The notes under the pieces: generated by a model
Told to the model about the DNA's origin: nothing
The model's database searches: none
The model's input: the letters and a program-made list of their open reading frames with translations, nothing else
Program-made: the position numbers and the translations under genes
Part shown: piece after piece, positions 17,170 to 25,329 of the stretch
Numbering within the stretch: the stretch's first letter is position 1
Layout of the letters: each line of letters begins with the position of its first letter
Assembly: GCF_019264485.1 (NCBI RefSeq)
Contig: NZ_JAHVAA010000006.1
Location: 1 to 64,000 of the forward strand
DNA length: 64,000 nt
From: Sediminibacterium sp.
GTDB lineage: Bacteria > Bacteroidota > Bacteroidia > Chitinophagales > Chitinophagaceae
Direction: 5' to 3'

Positions 17170-17314
17170 GGTTGGTTGTTTGCTTGCCCTTAATACCAGA
17201 TGCTGGCAATGGTAACCCAACAGACCCTATTATATTATTAACAGTTGGAAATAGCTGGCGAGGACACTTGGGAAAAAATCAAGTATAAATAGCATAAATG
17301 CCAATAGCAAAACA

Positions 17315-17584
17315 TCACCATGCTTTATAGGCAATAACCAGTGCCAGCGAGACCAGTGTGATAATTACGTGTACCACCAGCCATATTTTCTGATATAATG
17401 GCCTTTTCCCAAAAGGTATTTTTGCATCAAAAGGATCAAAAATGGGGGCAAGACCAAAAAATAAAAGCGCATTTCCGTAGTCTTTTCTGATGAGAAAGTA
17501 GATGCCAGCTAACAGAAAAACACCATAAGCGACTCTTTGAAACCTGATGTTTTGTGCATTTGTTTTTGCAGAAGTTTCCATCAT
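17315..17584 (-). CDS. Small membrane protein, 89 residues
   Basis: Unknown family. Two or three hydrophobic helices: YGVFLLAGIYFLI (about 19-31), NALLFFGLAPIFD (about 38-50) and a long C-terminal one (KIWLVVHVIITLVSLALVIAY, about 66-86). The loop FDPFDAKIPFGKRP between helices is polar and proline-rich. It lies 44 bp after the 203-residue membrane protein and may belong to the sigma-factor transcription unit. Confidence 0.72.
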   Translation of the reverse strand: MMETSAKTNAQNIRFQRVAYGVFLLAGIYFLIRKDYGNALLFFGLAPIFDPFDAKIPFGKRPLYQKIWLVVHVIITLVSLALVIAYKAW

Positions 17585-17628
17585 TTCTTTTTTTAGTTAG
17601 TGGCCCTTCCTTGAAAAAAATTACGAGC

Positions 17629-18240
17629 TTATATTTTTTCTTTAAGGTCGTCGATATTTCTTTTTAATGTCTCCAGGTGTCTGCCAAAAGCCCGATGGCT
17701 CATGTATTTGGCAAGATAATAAGCGCATGGAACAAGAACGGCGGTCACGATAAATAGTGCTACCCACATTACCGGCTTTGCCATAATCTCATCTACAGAT
17801 TTACCTGCACCAATTGCACCACCTAACATAAAGCCTCCCGCAGCACTGACGGGATAGATAAGGATACCTGTTTTTTGCTGCATTTTTATCCAATTGCTGA
17901 TATTGGTATAATGTCTTTCCATTTCTTCCAGCAAAGGACTCCCGGGAGAGCTGGTTTGAATGTTTCTGTATTCTTTTAATGTTACGTAAGCAGCCCAACC
18001 GGTAAACAGGAACAGAAAACCAATAATGAGCCTTGTTTGCCAGAAAGGAAAATAAATAATAATCAATAGGTAACCGATGGCAATGAGCATGGCCCAGATA
18101 CTATTGATCAGCATATTTTTTTTGATGCTAGCCAGAGGATTTTTTGATTGCAGACGCTCAATCACCAATGGTTTAAGCAATGCAGCCAGCGCTTCATCAG
18201 ACTGCTCATCTATATCTTTCCAGGTTTTTTCTATGCTCAT
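17629..18240 (-). CDS. Membrane protein paired with an ECF sigma factor
   Basis: 203 residues. A polar N-terminal 45 residues (MSIEKTWKDIDEQSDEALAA) precedes four hydrophobic segments: about 46-65, 69-88, 127-146 and 155-180. It starts 3 bp after the sigma factor stop, so the two are co-translated. Small membrane proteins in this position often act as anti-sigma factors or accessory proteins, but no zinc (HxxxCxxC) anti-sigma motif is present. Anti-sigma function is therefore only a positional guess. Confidence 0.78.
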   Translation of the reverse strand: MSIEKTWKDIDEQSDEALAALLKPLVIERLQSKNPLASIKKNMLINSIWAMLIAIGYLLIIIYFPFWQTRLIIGFLFLFTGWAAYVTLKEYRNIQTSSPGSPLLEEMERHYTNISNWIKMQQKTGILIYPVSAAGGFMLGGAIGAGKSVDEIMAKPVMWVALFIVTAVLVPCAYYLAKYMSHRAFGRHLETLKRNIDDLKEKI

Positions 18241-18243
18241 CTG

Positions 18244-18723
18244 TTATTGCTTTAAAAGATTCGCTAATTGTTGTTTGCAGCGATGCAGTTTTACTGCCAC
18301 ATGATTAATAGTAATACCCAGCACATCTGCCATCTCGGCGTTCTCATATCCGTCGAGGTGCATGGAAACAATGGCACGATCGGTTTCAGAAAGAGAGCGG
18401 ATAGCGCGCCGCAACCTTTCTATTTCCTCTTTTTTATGGTTGGTCGTATCAGTCACCAGGTGCTCAACCGGTTCAAGCGATTCGATATAATCAATACGGT
18501 TTACTTTTCTTTTCTGGGTAAGAATGGTGTTCAGACATATCCGGTATAGCCAGGTGCTGAACTTGGCTTCTCCCCGGAATGAGGGCCAGGCTTTCCACGA
18601 CTGTAATAGTACTTCCTGGTAAAGGTCTTTACGCTCTTCTGCATCATTGGCATAGAGTCCAACGAGCTTATAAATAATGCCTTGGCTGTTTTTAACCGCT
18701 TCCAGAAATGCTGCTTCGCTCAA
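18244..18723 (-). CDS. ECF-type RNA polymerase sigma factor
   Basis: 159 residues. Region 2 contains the core and -10 contacts (AEERKDLYQEVLLQSWKAWP, then FSTWLYRICLNTIL); region 4 (about 105-155) has LSETDRAIVSMHLDGYENAE and a helix-turn-helix MADVLGITINHVAVKLHR. It directs RNA polymerase to alternative promoters. The linker is short, as in extracytoplasmic-function sigma factors. Co-transcribed with the membrane protein downstream, which may hold it at the membrane. The signal cannot be read from sequence. Confidence 0.92.
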   Translation of the reverse strand: MSEAAFLEAVKNSQGIIYKLVGLYANDAEERKDLYQEVLLQSWKAWPSFRGEAKFSTWLYRICLNTILTQKRKVNRIDYIESLEPVEHLVTDTTNHKKEEIERLRRAIRSLSETDRAIVSMHLDGYENAEMADVLGITINHVAVKLHRCKQQLANLLKQ

Positions 18724-18788
18724 ATGATGATGGTTTCCTGAAGGTTAGTTGCAATAGTAGGGAGGAAATTACAGAAAGGGGAGAAAAG

Positions 18789-18908
18789 CTACAAGTTGCA
18801 AGCCACAAGCTACAAGTGGGTAAAACAGAAGGCCGGATATTCCCCCTAACATCGAATACGTAATATTTATAACCATTGCCTTGCAGCTTGTGGCTTGAAG
18901 CTTGCCGC
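18789..18908. repeat. Heptad inverted repeat, CAAGnnn/CTTGnnn family, second site
   Basis: Left arm 18789-18816: CTACAAG TTGCAAG CCACAAG CTACAAG. Right arm 18880-18908: CTTGCAG CTTGTGG CTTGAAG CTTGCCG. The arms share AGCTTGTGGCTTG when one is reversed. The right arm ends 5 bp from the stop of the minus-strand regulator gene. The words are closely related to those at 16717-16864, but the order of variable triplets differs. Confidence 0.82.
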
Positions 18909-18912
18909 TATC

Positions 18913-19584
18913 CTACTCCCCCTTATACAACCCTTTCTCACAGGCATAAGCCACCAGGCCGGCGATGCTTTTTACGCGCATTTTTTGCATGATACGGGTA
19001 CGATGACCCTCAACCGTGCGCTGGCTGATGTATAAACTTCGGGCCACATCTTTACTGGTGCCGCCTTCACAGATGAGTTGTATGATGTCTTTCTCTCTTT
19101 CTGTAAATACCACAAGGTGGTTGCGGTAACCGGTATGGTATTTTTCAATCAGATCGGTTACCTGTCTGCTGCTTTCCTGGCAGAAGTAGGGCCGGTTTTC
19201 ATACACCGCTTCAATGGCTTCGAGGATTTCTTTTTTTCCAACACCTTTGGTGAGATAGCCGATGGCACCAGCTTCGAGCATCTCCATGATATGGGTTTCG
19301 TGACTGAAAACCGAAAGGGCAATGATGCGTCTGGTTAACTGGCGCTTGCAAAGTTCTTTAACAGCCATCACCCCATCCATCACCGGCATGGATACATCTA
19401 CCAGTATTACATCGGGTCTTAACTGATGTGCCAGGGTAAGTAGCTCAACCCCGTTGGAGGCTTCTCCGATAATCTGAAGGAAACGTACATCTTCCAGAAT
19501 TTTTTTTAAACCCTTCCGGAAAATCACATGATCATCGGCAATCATGAGTTTAATTTTTTTGTATTCCATACAGGCTTTATTCAT
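18913..19584 (-). CDS. Response regulator, NarL/FixJ type
   Basis: 223 residues. Receiver with DDH (17-19), Asp63 (VILVDVSMPVMDG) and Lys in LTKGVGKKE; LuxR-type helix-turn-helix at the end (FTEREKDIIQLICEGGTSKD, then YISQRTVEGHRTRIMQKM). No kinase gene is next to it. The true start may be codon 6 (MEYKKIK). Upstream, two copies of GG(A/T)AAATACTCT lie exactly 21 bp apart and could be its operator. Confidence 0.92.
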   Translation of the reverse strand: MNKACMEYKKIKLMIADDHVIFRKGLKKILEDVRFLQIIGEASNGVELLTLAHQLRPDVILVDVSMPVMDGVMAVKELCKRQLTRRIIALSVFSHETHIMEMLEAGAIGYLTKGVGKKEILEAIEAVYENRPYFCQESSRQVTDLIEKYHTGYRNHLVVFTEREKDIIQLICEGGTSKDVARSLYISQRTVEGHRTRIMQKMRVKSIAGLVAYACEKGLYKGE

Positions 19585-19625
19585 ACCTGTGTGAAATAAG
19601 TAAAGCGCATCGTTTCTGCTAATGT

Positions 19626-19658
19626 GGAAAATACTCTATTTGAGGTGGTAAATACTCT
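19626..19658. promoter_or_regulatory. Twin direct repeats 21 bp apart upstream of a LuxR-type regulator gene
   Basis: GGAAAATACTCT (19626-19637) and GGTAAATACTCT (19647-19658) differ at one position and repeat at 21 bp, two helical turns, so a protein would touch both on one face of the helix. They lie 42-74 bp before the regulator start (19584, minus strand) and just beyond the Xre gene stop. A binding site for this regulator or the Xre protein is plausible but not shown. Confidence 0.5.
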
Positions 19659-19687
19659 TTTTTAGCAGGCGCATCAGATTTTCCAGC

Positions 19688-19918
19688 TTATTTAAGCGAC
19701 CGGAAAAGTGCAGCCTGTTCTTCGGCAGACAGTTCAAGCCCCTTGAAAATGGCTACCATGGTAGTAAGGGCAATATCTACTTTTCCCTTCTCAATACGTT
19801 GTAAATGACTGTATTCCATATCGCAGTCAATCGCAAGCTGATGAATACTCAGCCCCCTTTCTTTCCTGACTTTCGTCAGATACCTGCCAAAACTTGCTTT
19901 TACGGAATCCTTGTCCAT
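19688..19918 (-). CDS. Xre-family helix-turn-helix protein
   Basis: 76 residues, essentially one Xre/Cro HTH domain: VRKERGLSIHQLAIDCDMEY, then SHLQRIEKGKVDIALTTMVA. Acts as a DNA-binding repressor or activator. The length is typical of minimal Xre proteins. It is not paired with a toxin gene. It is transcribed toward the LuxR-type regulator, with the twin repeats between them. Confidence 0.88.
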   Translation of the reverse strand: MDKDSVKASFGRYLTKVRKERGLSIHQLAIDCDMEYSHLQRIEKGKVDIALTTMVAIFKGLELSAEEQAALFRSLK

Positions 19919-20010
19919 GCGGGAACAAGGTCATGTGAAACAGGAAAACGATTGGCGTATGATCATATGCCAGTTGATTTTCTTCCTAATTTTAGTCTTG
20001 AATCATTTAT

Positions 20011-20190
20011 ATGTATAAACCCTTATCATCTTCCGGTATTGAACTGATCACCGTATCGCAGAAAGTACGGCACAAAATTCTGTATGCCCTGGCCCGGTCA
20101 GTAGCAATGGAACAACTGGCAAAGCGTAAAACCCGGCAAGACGCAGAACAGAAAAAGAAAGCCGTTAAAAAAACAGTCATCGGGTCATAA
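20011..20190 (+). CDS. Small basic protein, 59 residues
   Basis: An ATG frame with no recognised family: MYKPLSSSGIELITVSQKVR opens it, the middle is amphipathic (ILYALARSVAMEQLA) and the tail is Lys/Arg-rich (KRKTRQDAEQKKKAVKKTV). It ends 60 bp before the helicase gene on the same strand and faces away from the Xre gene. Acceptance rests on codon use similar to neighbours and on its position; it could be non-coding. Confidence 0.45.
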   Translation: MYKPLSSSGIELITVSQKVRHKILYALARSVAMEQLAKRKTRQDAEQKKKAVKKTVIGS

Positions 20191-20250
20191 ATCGGCCCCA
20201 ACTTATTCACGACCGCATCTCATACACGCTCAACTGATTAACTTGCGCCC

Positions 20251-22608
20251 ATGCAAGAGTACCTGAATGGATTGAATGAACCCCAGCGCGAAGCAGTAAC
20301 GCATATCAAGGGACCATTGATGATAGTGGCCGGCGCTGGCAGTGGCAAAACAAAAGTATTAACCACCCGCATTGCACACCTGATGAATAATGGGGTGGAT
20401 GCTTTTAATATACTTGCCCTCACTTTTACCAATAAGGCCGCCGCTGAAATGAAAGAACGTATTGAGCGGATACTCGGTAACGCAGAAGCACGTAATTTAT
20501 ACATCGGCACATTCCACAGTGTATTTGCCCGCATACTCAGGGCCGAAGCACACCGTATTGGTTATCCCAACAGCTTTACCATTTATGATACCGACGACAG
20601 CCGTTCGGTTATTAAAACCGTGGTGAACGAACTGAACCTCGACGATAAACACTATAAACCCAATGTAGTAGGCAACCGTATTTCATCAGCCAAAAATGCA
20701 TTGGTGGGTCCGGCAGAATATGCTACTGACTATTATATACAGCAGGAAGATATGCGGGCCAATCGTCCGGCCATTGCACAGATCTATGCAGCTTATGCCA
20801 ACCGTTGTTTTAAAAACGGTGCCATGGATTTTGATGACCTGCTGCTGAAAATGTATGAGCTGCTCAAAAATTTTCCTGAAGTATTACACAAGTACCAGCA
20901 TAAGTTTAAATACATTCTGATTGATGAGTACCAGGATACCAACCCTGTTCAGTACCAGATTACCAAACTGCTGGCAGCAGTACATGAAAATATTTGTGTG
21001 GTGGGCGATGATGCACAGAGTATTTACAGCTTCCGTGGTGCCACCATTGAAAACATTTTACAGTTCCAGAAAGATTATGATGATGTAAAAGTGGTGAAAC
21101 TGGAACAAAATTACCGCAGCAGCCAGAACATTATTCATGTGGCCAATGAAGTGATTAAAAACAACAAAGGACAAATTCCTAAAAACCTTTGGACCGAAAA
21201 CAAGGAAGGTGATAAGATTGTACTGGTTCGTACCATGACCGATAATGATGAAGGACGTTTTGTGGCCGACTGTATACAGGAACAAAAACTACGCTACCAT
21301 TTTTACAATAAAAATTTTGCCATTCTCTACCGCACCAATGCGCAGAGCCGTTCATTTGAAGAAAGCCTGCGCAGAATGGGGATTGCTTACCGCATTTATG
21401 GTGGTGTGAGTTTCTACCAGCGTAAAGAAGTAAAAGATTTTCTGGCTTACCTGCGTGTGATTGCCAATACCAGGGATGAAGAAGCACTAAAGCGAATCAT
21501 TAATTACCCTGTTCGCGGTATTGGTAAAACCACCATTGAAAAATGTGTGATTGCTGCCAATGAACAGAATATTTCGATGTATGAAGTAGTGTCGCGGGCT
21601 GCAGAATTTGGTTTCAAAGCGGGTACACTGGAAGCCCTGCAGAACTTTCATACCATGATCCGCTATTTCCAGAGTATGCTCACCAGCACCAATGCATACG
21701 ATGTGGCGGTACAGGTAGGAAAACATACCAACCTGGTAAAAGAACTCTTTAACGATAAAACAACAGAAGGCCTCGCCCGTTACGAAAACATACAGGAATT
21801 GCTGAACTCCATCAAAGAGTGGACCGAAAGCCCCAGCAATGAAGATGGGGAACTGGGCGATAAATCGCTGGGCTCTTACCTGCAACAGATTACTTTATTG
21901 ACCGATGCAGATGACGACAAAGGCGAACAGGATGCAGTGAAAATGATGACGATACACGCTGCCAAAGGACTTGAGTTTGAATGTGTGTTTGTGGGCGGAG
22001 TGGAAGAAACATTGTTCCCGAGTGGAATGTCGATCAACACCCGCGAAGAACTGGAAGAAGAGCGTCGTTTGTTTTATGTAGCAGTAACCAGGGCCAAACA
22101 GAAATTATGGCTCACTTATGCCAATGCACGTTACCGTTTTGGTCAACTCGTACAAAATGAACCCAGTCGGTTTATAGAAGAAATGCCCGAACAGTATATC
22201 GATAAAACCTATGCCGGTGGTGGTGCCCGCAACAATGCAGGCAGCGATATGGGCAGTGCGTTTGAGCGTATGCAGCGAGGTGTTGGATATGGTGGAGGCA
22301 GTGCTGCTGCTGCTGAAAGAAAATATGGCCCGCCACCCAGCCGCAAACCATCAGCCAAACCCGAATACCTGCCGGTACAACCAGTGGCACCCAAAGTGGT
22401 AGCACATGTACCATCGGCCGATTTTGTAGCGAGTGATACTTCGCAGTTACAGGCCGGACAAAAAGTAGAACACCAGAAATTTGGTTTCGGAACCGTATCG
22501 GGTGTTGAAGGTTCAGCCCATAATCCGGTGGCCACCATTCAGTTTGAAAAGAATGGCGAGAAAAAAATTATGCTCAACTACGCGAAACTGCGGATTGTAG
22601 AGGAGTGA
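20251..22608 (+). CDS. uvrD: UvrD/PcrA-type 3'-5' DNA helicase
   Basis: 785 residues, superfamily 1A. Motif I AGAGSGKTKVLTTRIAHL, Ia LTFTNKAAAEM, II ILIDEYQDTNPVQY, III GDDAQSIYSFRGA, IV YRTNAQSRSFEE, V MTIHAAKGLEFECVF and VI FYVAVTRAKQKLW are all present. The C-terminus (about 725-785; KVEHQKFGFGTVSGVEG..., MLNYAKLRIVEE) is the Tudor-like domain that in PcrA contacts RNA polymerase. Role: nucleotide excision and mismatch repair, clearing protein-DNA roadblocks. Full length, preceded by a small basic ORF. Confidence 0.96.
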   Translation: MQEYLNGLNEPQREAVTHIKGPLMIVAGAGSGKTKVLTTRIAHLMNNGVDAFNILALTFTNKAAAEMKERIERILGNAEARNLYIGTFHSVFARILRAEAHRIGYPNSFTIYDTDDSRSVIKTVVNELNLDDKHYKPNVVGNRISSAKNALVGPAEYATDYYIQQEDMRANRPAIAQIYAAYANRCFKNGAMDFDDLLLKMYELLKNFPEVLHKYQHKFKYILIDEYQDTNPVQYQITKLLAAVHENICVVGDDAQSIYSFRGATIENILQFQKDYDDVKVVKLEQNYRSSQNIIHVANEVIKNNKGQIPKNLWTENKEGDKIVLVRTMTDNDEGRFVADCIQEQKLRYHFYNKNFAILYRTNAQSRSFEESLRRMGIAYRIYGGVSFYQRKEVKDFLAYLRVIANTRDEEALKRIINYPVRGIGKTTIEKCVIAANEQNISMYEVVSRAAEFGFKAGTLEALQNFHTMIRYFQSMLTSTNAYDVAVQVGKHTNLVKELFNDKTTEGLARYENIQELLNSIKEWTESPSNEDGELGDKSLGSYLQQITLLTDADDDKGEQDAVKMMTIHAAKGLEFECVFVGGVEETLFPSGMSINTREELEEERRLFYVAVTRAKQKLWLTYANARYRFGQLVQNEPSRFIEEMPEQYIDKTYAGGGARNNAGSDMGSAFERMQRGVGYGGGSAAAAERKYGPPPSRKPSAKPEYLPVQPVAPKVVAHVPSADFVASDTSQLQAGQKVEHQKFGFGTVSGVEGSAHNPVATIQFEKNGEKKIMLNYAKLRIVEE

Positions 22609-22711
22609 ACAGAGAAATAAGGAATATGAAATAAGGAACATGAAAATGTTTTATACATTGTACTATTTACTTTCTTATTTCATATTCCTTATTCCTTATT
22701 TCTCTGTTTCT
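22609..22711. repeat. Heptad inverted repeat after uvrD, GAAATAA/TTATTTC family
   Basis: Left arm (22609-22647) ACAGAGAAATAAGGAATATG..., words about 7 nt long (GAAATAA GGAATAT GAAATAA GGAACAT). Right arm (22671-22711) is TTTCTTA TTTCATA TTCCTTA TTCCTTA TTTCTCT GTTTC. The reverse complement of the left arm matches most of the right arm with one extra word on the right, so the arms differ by a repeat-unit gain or loss. Starts right after the stop codon. Confidence 0.85.
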
Positions 22712-22770
22712 AAACATTTGTTATCGTTTTCGCATATATGCCCTAATAGCTTTGTCTGAAACAAAGCAAT

Positions 22771-23310
22771 ATGAAATACTGTATAGCGTGGCTGATTTTT
22801 TTTTATCATATGGTGCCGGTACAGGCGCAATCAGATACGATCAAATGGCCGGAGAAATACCATCCATCCAAAAGCCGGTTTTATGTACACAATCAGATAG
22901 AGATCAATGCAAAACCGGAGATCGTCTGGAAAATACTGATCGATGCCCTTCAGTGGGAAAGTTGGTATAAAGGCGCAAAAAATATACGCTTTGCCGATAC
23001 CACACAGAAGCAACTGGAATCTACTACCATCATGAGCTGGCAAACCATGGGGTTAAAATTTCGTTCCACTATAAAAGAATATGAACCCAACCGGCTCCTG
23101 GCCTGGGAATCGGTTAAGAAAAGCATACAAGGCTATCATGTATGGTTAATTATTCCTACTGAAAACGGATGCAGGGTTATTACCGATGAATCGCAGAATG
23201 GCTGGCTCACGTTTATGGAAAAAACATTTCAAAGAAACAAACTAAAAAAACTGCACGATGTTTGGCTCAATGAACTGAAACAAAAAGCAGAACAAAAACC
23301 TGTTTTATGA
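22771..23310 (+). CDS. SRPBCC-fold (polyketide cyclase/START-like) secreted or anchored protein
   Basis: 179 residues: a hydrophobic start (YCIAWLIFFYHMVPVQA, likely signal peptide or anchor) followed by an SRPBCC-type ligand-binding domain: VHNQIEINAKPEIVWKILID, WYKGAKNIRF, KFRSTIKEYEPNRLLAWE and a C-terminal helix. Proteins of this fold bind hydrophobic ligands. It overlaps the next gene by 4 bp (ATGA), so the two form a unit. A TAGCTTTG box lies at 22747-22754. An overlapping frame from 22752 is a shadow. Confidence 0.82.
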   Translation: MKYCIAWLIFFYHMVPVQAQSDTIKWPEKYHPSKSRFYVHNQIEINAKPEIVWKILIDALQWESWYKGAKNIRFADTTQKQLESTTIMSWQTMGLKFRSTIKEYEPNRLLAWESVKKSIQGYHVWLIIPTENGCRVITDESQNGWLTFMEKTFQRNKLKKLHDVWLNELKQKAEQKPVL

Positions 23311-24092
23311 TGGCATTTATACAGGAACTGAAAATTCGCAATGAGGCCCTCTACTATTTTGGTCTGCTGAATTTTGTTGCAGCCATCCTCATGATACTGC
23401 TCGCACAATTCACATCAGTAAAAGTATATAATGTAAATGCATGGTACAAACCCATCAAATTCGCGCTCTCAATAGGTATGTATGCATGGACGATGGCCTG
23501 GTACATCTATTATCTTCCTTCCTTTAATACAGGATTGTTCAACATAGCTATTATTGTATTATTAGGCTTTGAATTGGTATACATTGTTTTACAAGCCGCA
23601 CGCGGACAGCTTTCACATTACAATATATCAACACCATTCTATGCTTCTTTATATGTATTGATGGCATTGGCCGCATCATTGGTTACTATATACACATTAT
23701 ATGTAGGTATTCTTTTCTTCAAAACGCCTTTTCCCGAATTACCTGTTTATTATCTCTGGTTAATCCGCTTGGGGATCATCATATTTGTGGTGTTCTCATT
23801 CGAAGGGTTTGTAATGGGCTCGCGTATGACACATACCATTGGCGGCCCCGACGGAGAAGCAGGCCTGCCCTTTCTTAACTGGAGCTATCGCTACGGCGAC
23901 CCAAGAGTGGCCCATTTTATTGGAATGCATGCCCTGCAGGTTTTGCCGCTGCTGTCTTTCTACCTGCTCAGAAATACCAGAGCCGTATTCATAGTCTCCA
24001 TAGTATATGCACTATTGGCAACTTTTACACTCATACAAGCCCTGAACGGAGAGCCGGTGAAAAAGGAGGAGAAAAGGGGGAATGTTGAATAA
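23307..24092 (+). CDS. Multi-pass membrane protein of unknown family
   Basis: 261 residues with about seven hydrophobic helices (near 15-37, 52-72, 78-98, 107-132, 147-172, 200-222, 226-245) and a polar loop at about 178-196 (MTHTIGGPDGEAGLPFLNW). The motif WYKPIKFALSIGMYAW near residue 46 is distinctive. Translationally coupled to the SRPBCC gene, which suggests the pair handles a lipid-like substrate together (inference). The last codons run into the heptad repeat that follows. Confidence 0.78.
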   Translation: MMAFIQELKIRNEALYYFGLLNFVAAILMILLAQFTSVKVYNVNAWYKPIKFALSIGMYAWTMAWYIYYLPSFNTGLFNIAIIVLLGFELVYIVLQAARGQLSHYNISTPFYASLYVLMALAASLVTIYTLYVGILFFKTPFPELPVYYLWLIRLGIIIFVVFSFEGFVMGSRMTHTIGGPDGEAGLPFLNWSYRYGDPRVAHFIGMHALQVLPLLSFYLLRNTRAVFIVSIVYALLATFTLIQALNGEPVKKEEKRGNVE

Positions 24093-24160
24093 TGAATATC
24101 GAATGTCGAAATGGTATTCTGCTTTACTTCAATATTGGATATTCAGTATTCAATATTCTG
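24080..24160. repeat. Heptad inverted repeat, GAATnnn family
   Basis: Left: GAATAAT GAATATC GAATGTC GAAATGG (24088-24115); right: TCAATAT TGGATAT TCAGTAT TCAATAT TCT (24129-24159). It overlaps the last codons of the membrane protein gene and ends about 20 bp before corA, so it sits between two tandem plus-strand genes and not at a converging pair. Confidence 0.78.
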
Positions 24161-24181
24161 CGGTTTCTCTAACTTCACGCC

Positions 24182-25279
24182 ATGACCGGTGCCAAATACC
24201 TCAAATACCTGAACCCGCTAACGCTTTTCGATACCAAACGTACACGCGATATCTTTCATGTGAATCCTACGGTGATTCCGGAAAGGGTGGAAGCCAGTGA
24301 GATAAAATTGAAAGTGTATGACTATTCTGCCACTGAATTTTCAGAAACACAACTGAGTGATATAAAAGACTGTTTTACCTATCGCGATAACAACCATATT
24401 TCCTGGATCAATGTAGACGGTATACGCAAAGCCGATGTGGAAGCGATATGTAACCATTTTGGTATTCACGCCCTTATCGTGGAAGATATTATGAGTGTGA
24501 GTCAGCGACCCAAGATGGATGAGATGGACAATGTATTGTTCTGTTTACTCAACATGCTTTATTTCAATGAACAAACAGGCGCGGTTGAAACAGAACAGAT
24601 CAGCATTATACTGGGTAAAGGATTTGTATTGTCATTCCAGGAAGATGCCGGCCGCGATGTATTTAACCCTATTCGCGATAAACTTAAACTCAACGGTAGT
24701 AAACTAAGAGCCAGTGCTGCCGATTATCTCTGTTATGCCATGCTCGATATGATAGTTGACAACTATTATATTGTTATGGAAAAACTGGGCGACCGGATTG
24801 AACAACTCGAAGAAAGAATCATCCGCGGCAGTAATACCCGCACACTGGCTGTCATCAACAGCCTTCGCAAAGAGTTGATTGTATTAAAGAGAAATGTGAA
24901 CCCGGTACGGGAACTCATCAATGGTTTTATACGCAGCGAAAGTGAACTGCTCGAAGAAAGAACCACCAAATATTTTAAAGACGTATACGATCATATTCTT
25001 CAGGCCAACGACCATGTAGAGAACTATCGTGATATGATGATGAACTTACAGGATCTCTACCTGAGTAATGTAAACCTCAAGACCAATGAGGTAATGAAGG
25101 TAATGGCCATTGTAACCTGCTTACTCGCACCGGCCACCGTAATCGGCGGTATCTTCGGCATGAACTTCGACCGCATTCCCTACCTCCACCACCAATATGG
25201 TTTCTTCATCGCCGTAGGCCTTATGCTGGTAGTACCGGTATGGATGCTGGTGATGTTTAAAAGAAGAGGGTGGTTTTAG
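24182..25279 (+). CDS. corA: CorA-family magnesium/cobalt transporter
   Basis: 365 residues. A large cytosolic N-terminal domain, then two C-terminal helices: the first ends with the signature GMNFDRIPYLHHQYGFF (pore GMN, about residues 326-328), the second is VGLMLVVPVWMLVMFKRRGW with the basic tail facing the cytosol. The long helix near 180-290 (EKLGDRIEQLEERII..., YRDMMMNLQDLYLSNVNLKT) is the stalk helix of the pentamer. Imports Mg2+ (also Co2+/Ni2+). Stand-alone gene. Confidence 0.95.
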   Translation: MTGAKYLKYLNPLTLFDTKRTRDIFHVNPTVIPERVEASEIKLKVYDYSATEFSETQLSDIKDCFTYRDNNHISWINVDGIRKADVEAICNHFGIHALIVEDIMSVSQRPKMDEMDNVLFCLLNMLYFNEQTGAVETEQISIILGKGFVLSFQEDAGRDVFNPIRDKLKLNGSKLRASAADYLCYAMLDMIVDNYYIVMEKLGDRIEQLEERIIRGSNTRTLAVINSLRKELIVLKRNVNPVRELINGFIRSESELLEERTTKYFKDVYDHILQANDHVENYRDMMMNLQDLYLSNVNLKTNEVMKVMAIVTCLLAPATVIGGIFGMNFDRIPYLHHQYGFFIAVGLMLVVPVWMLVMFKRRGWF

Positions 25280-25329
25280 AAAACAGAGAAATAAGAAATA
25301 CTTTGCAGTTATCTGAATCATTAAGCTGA

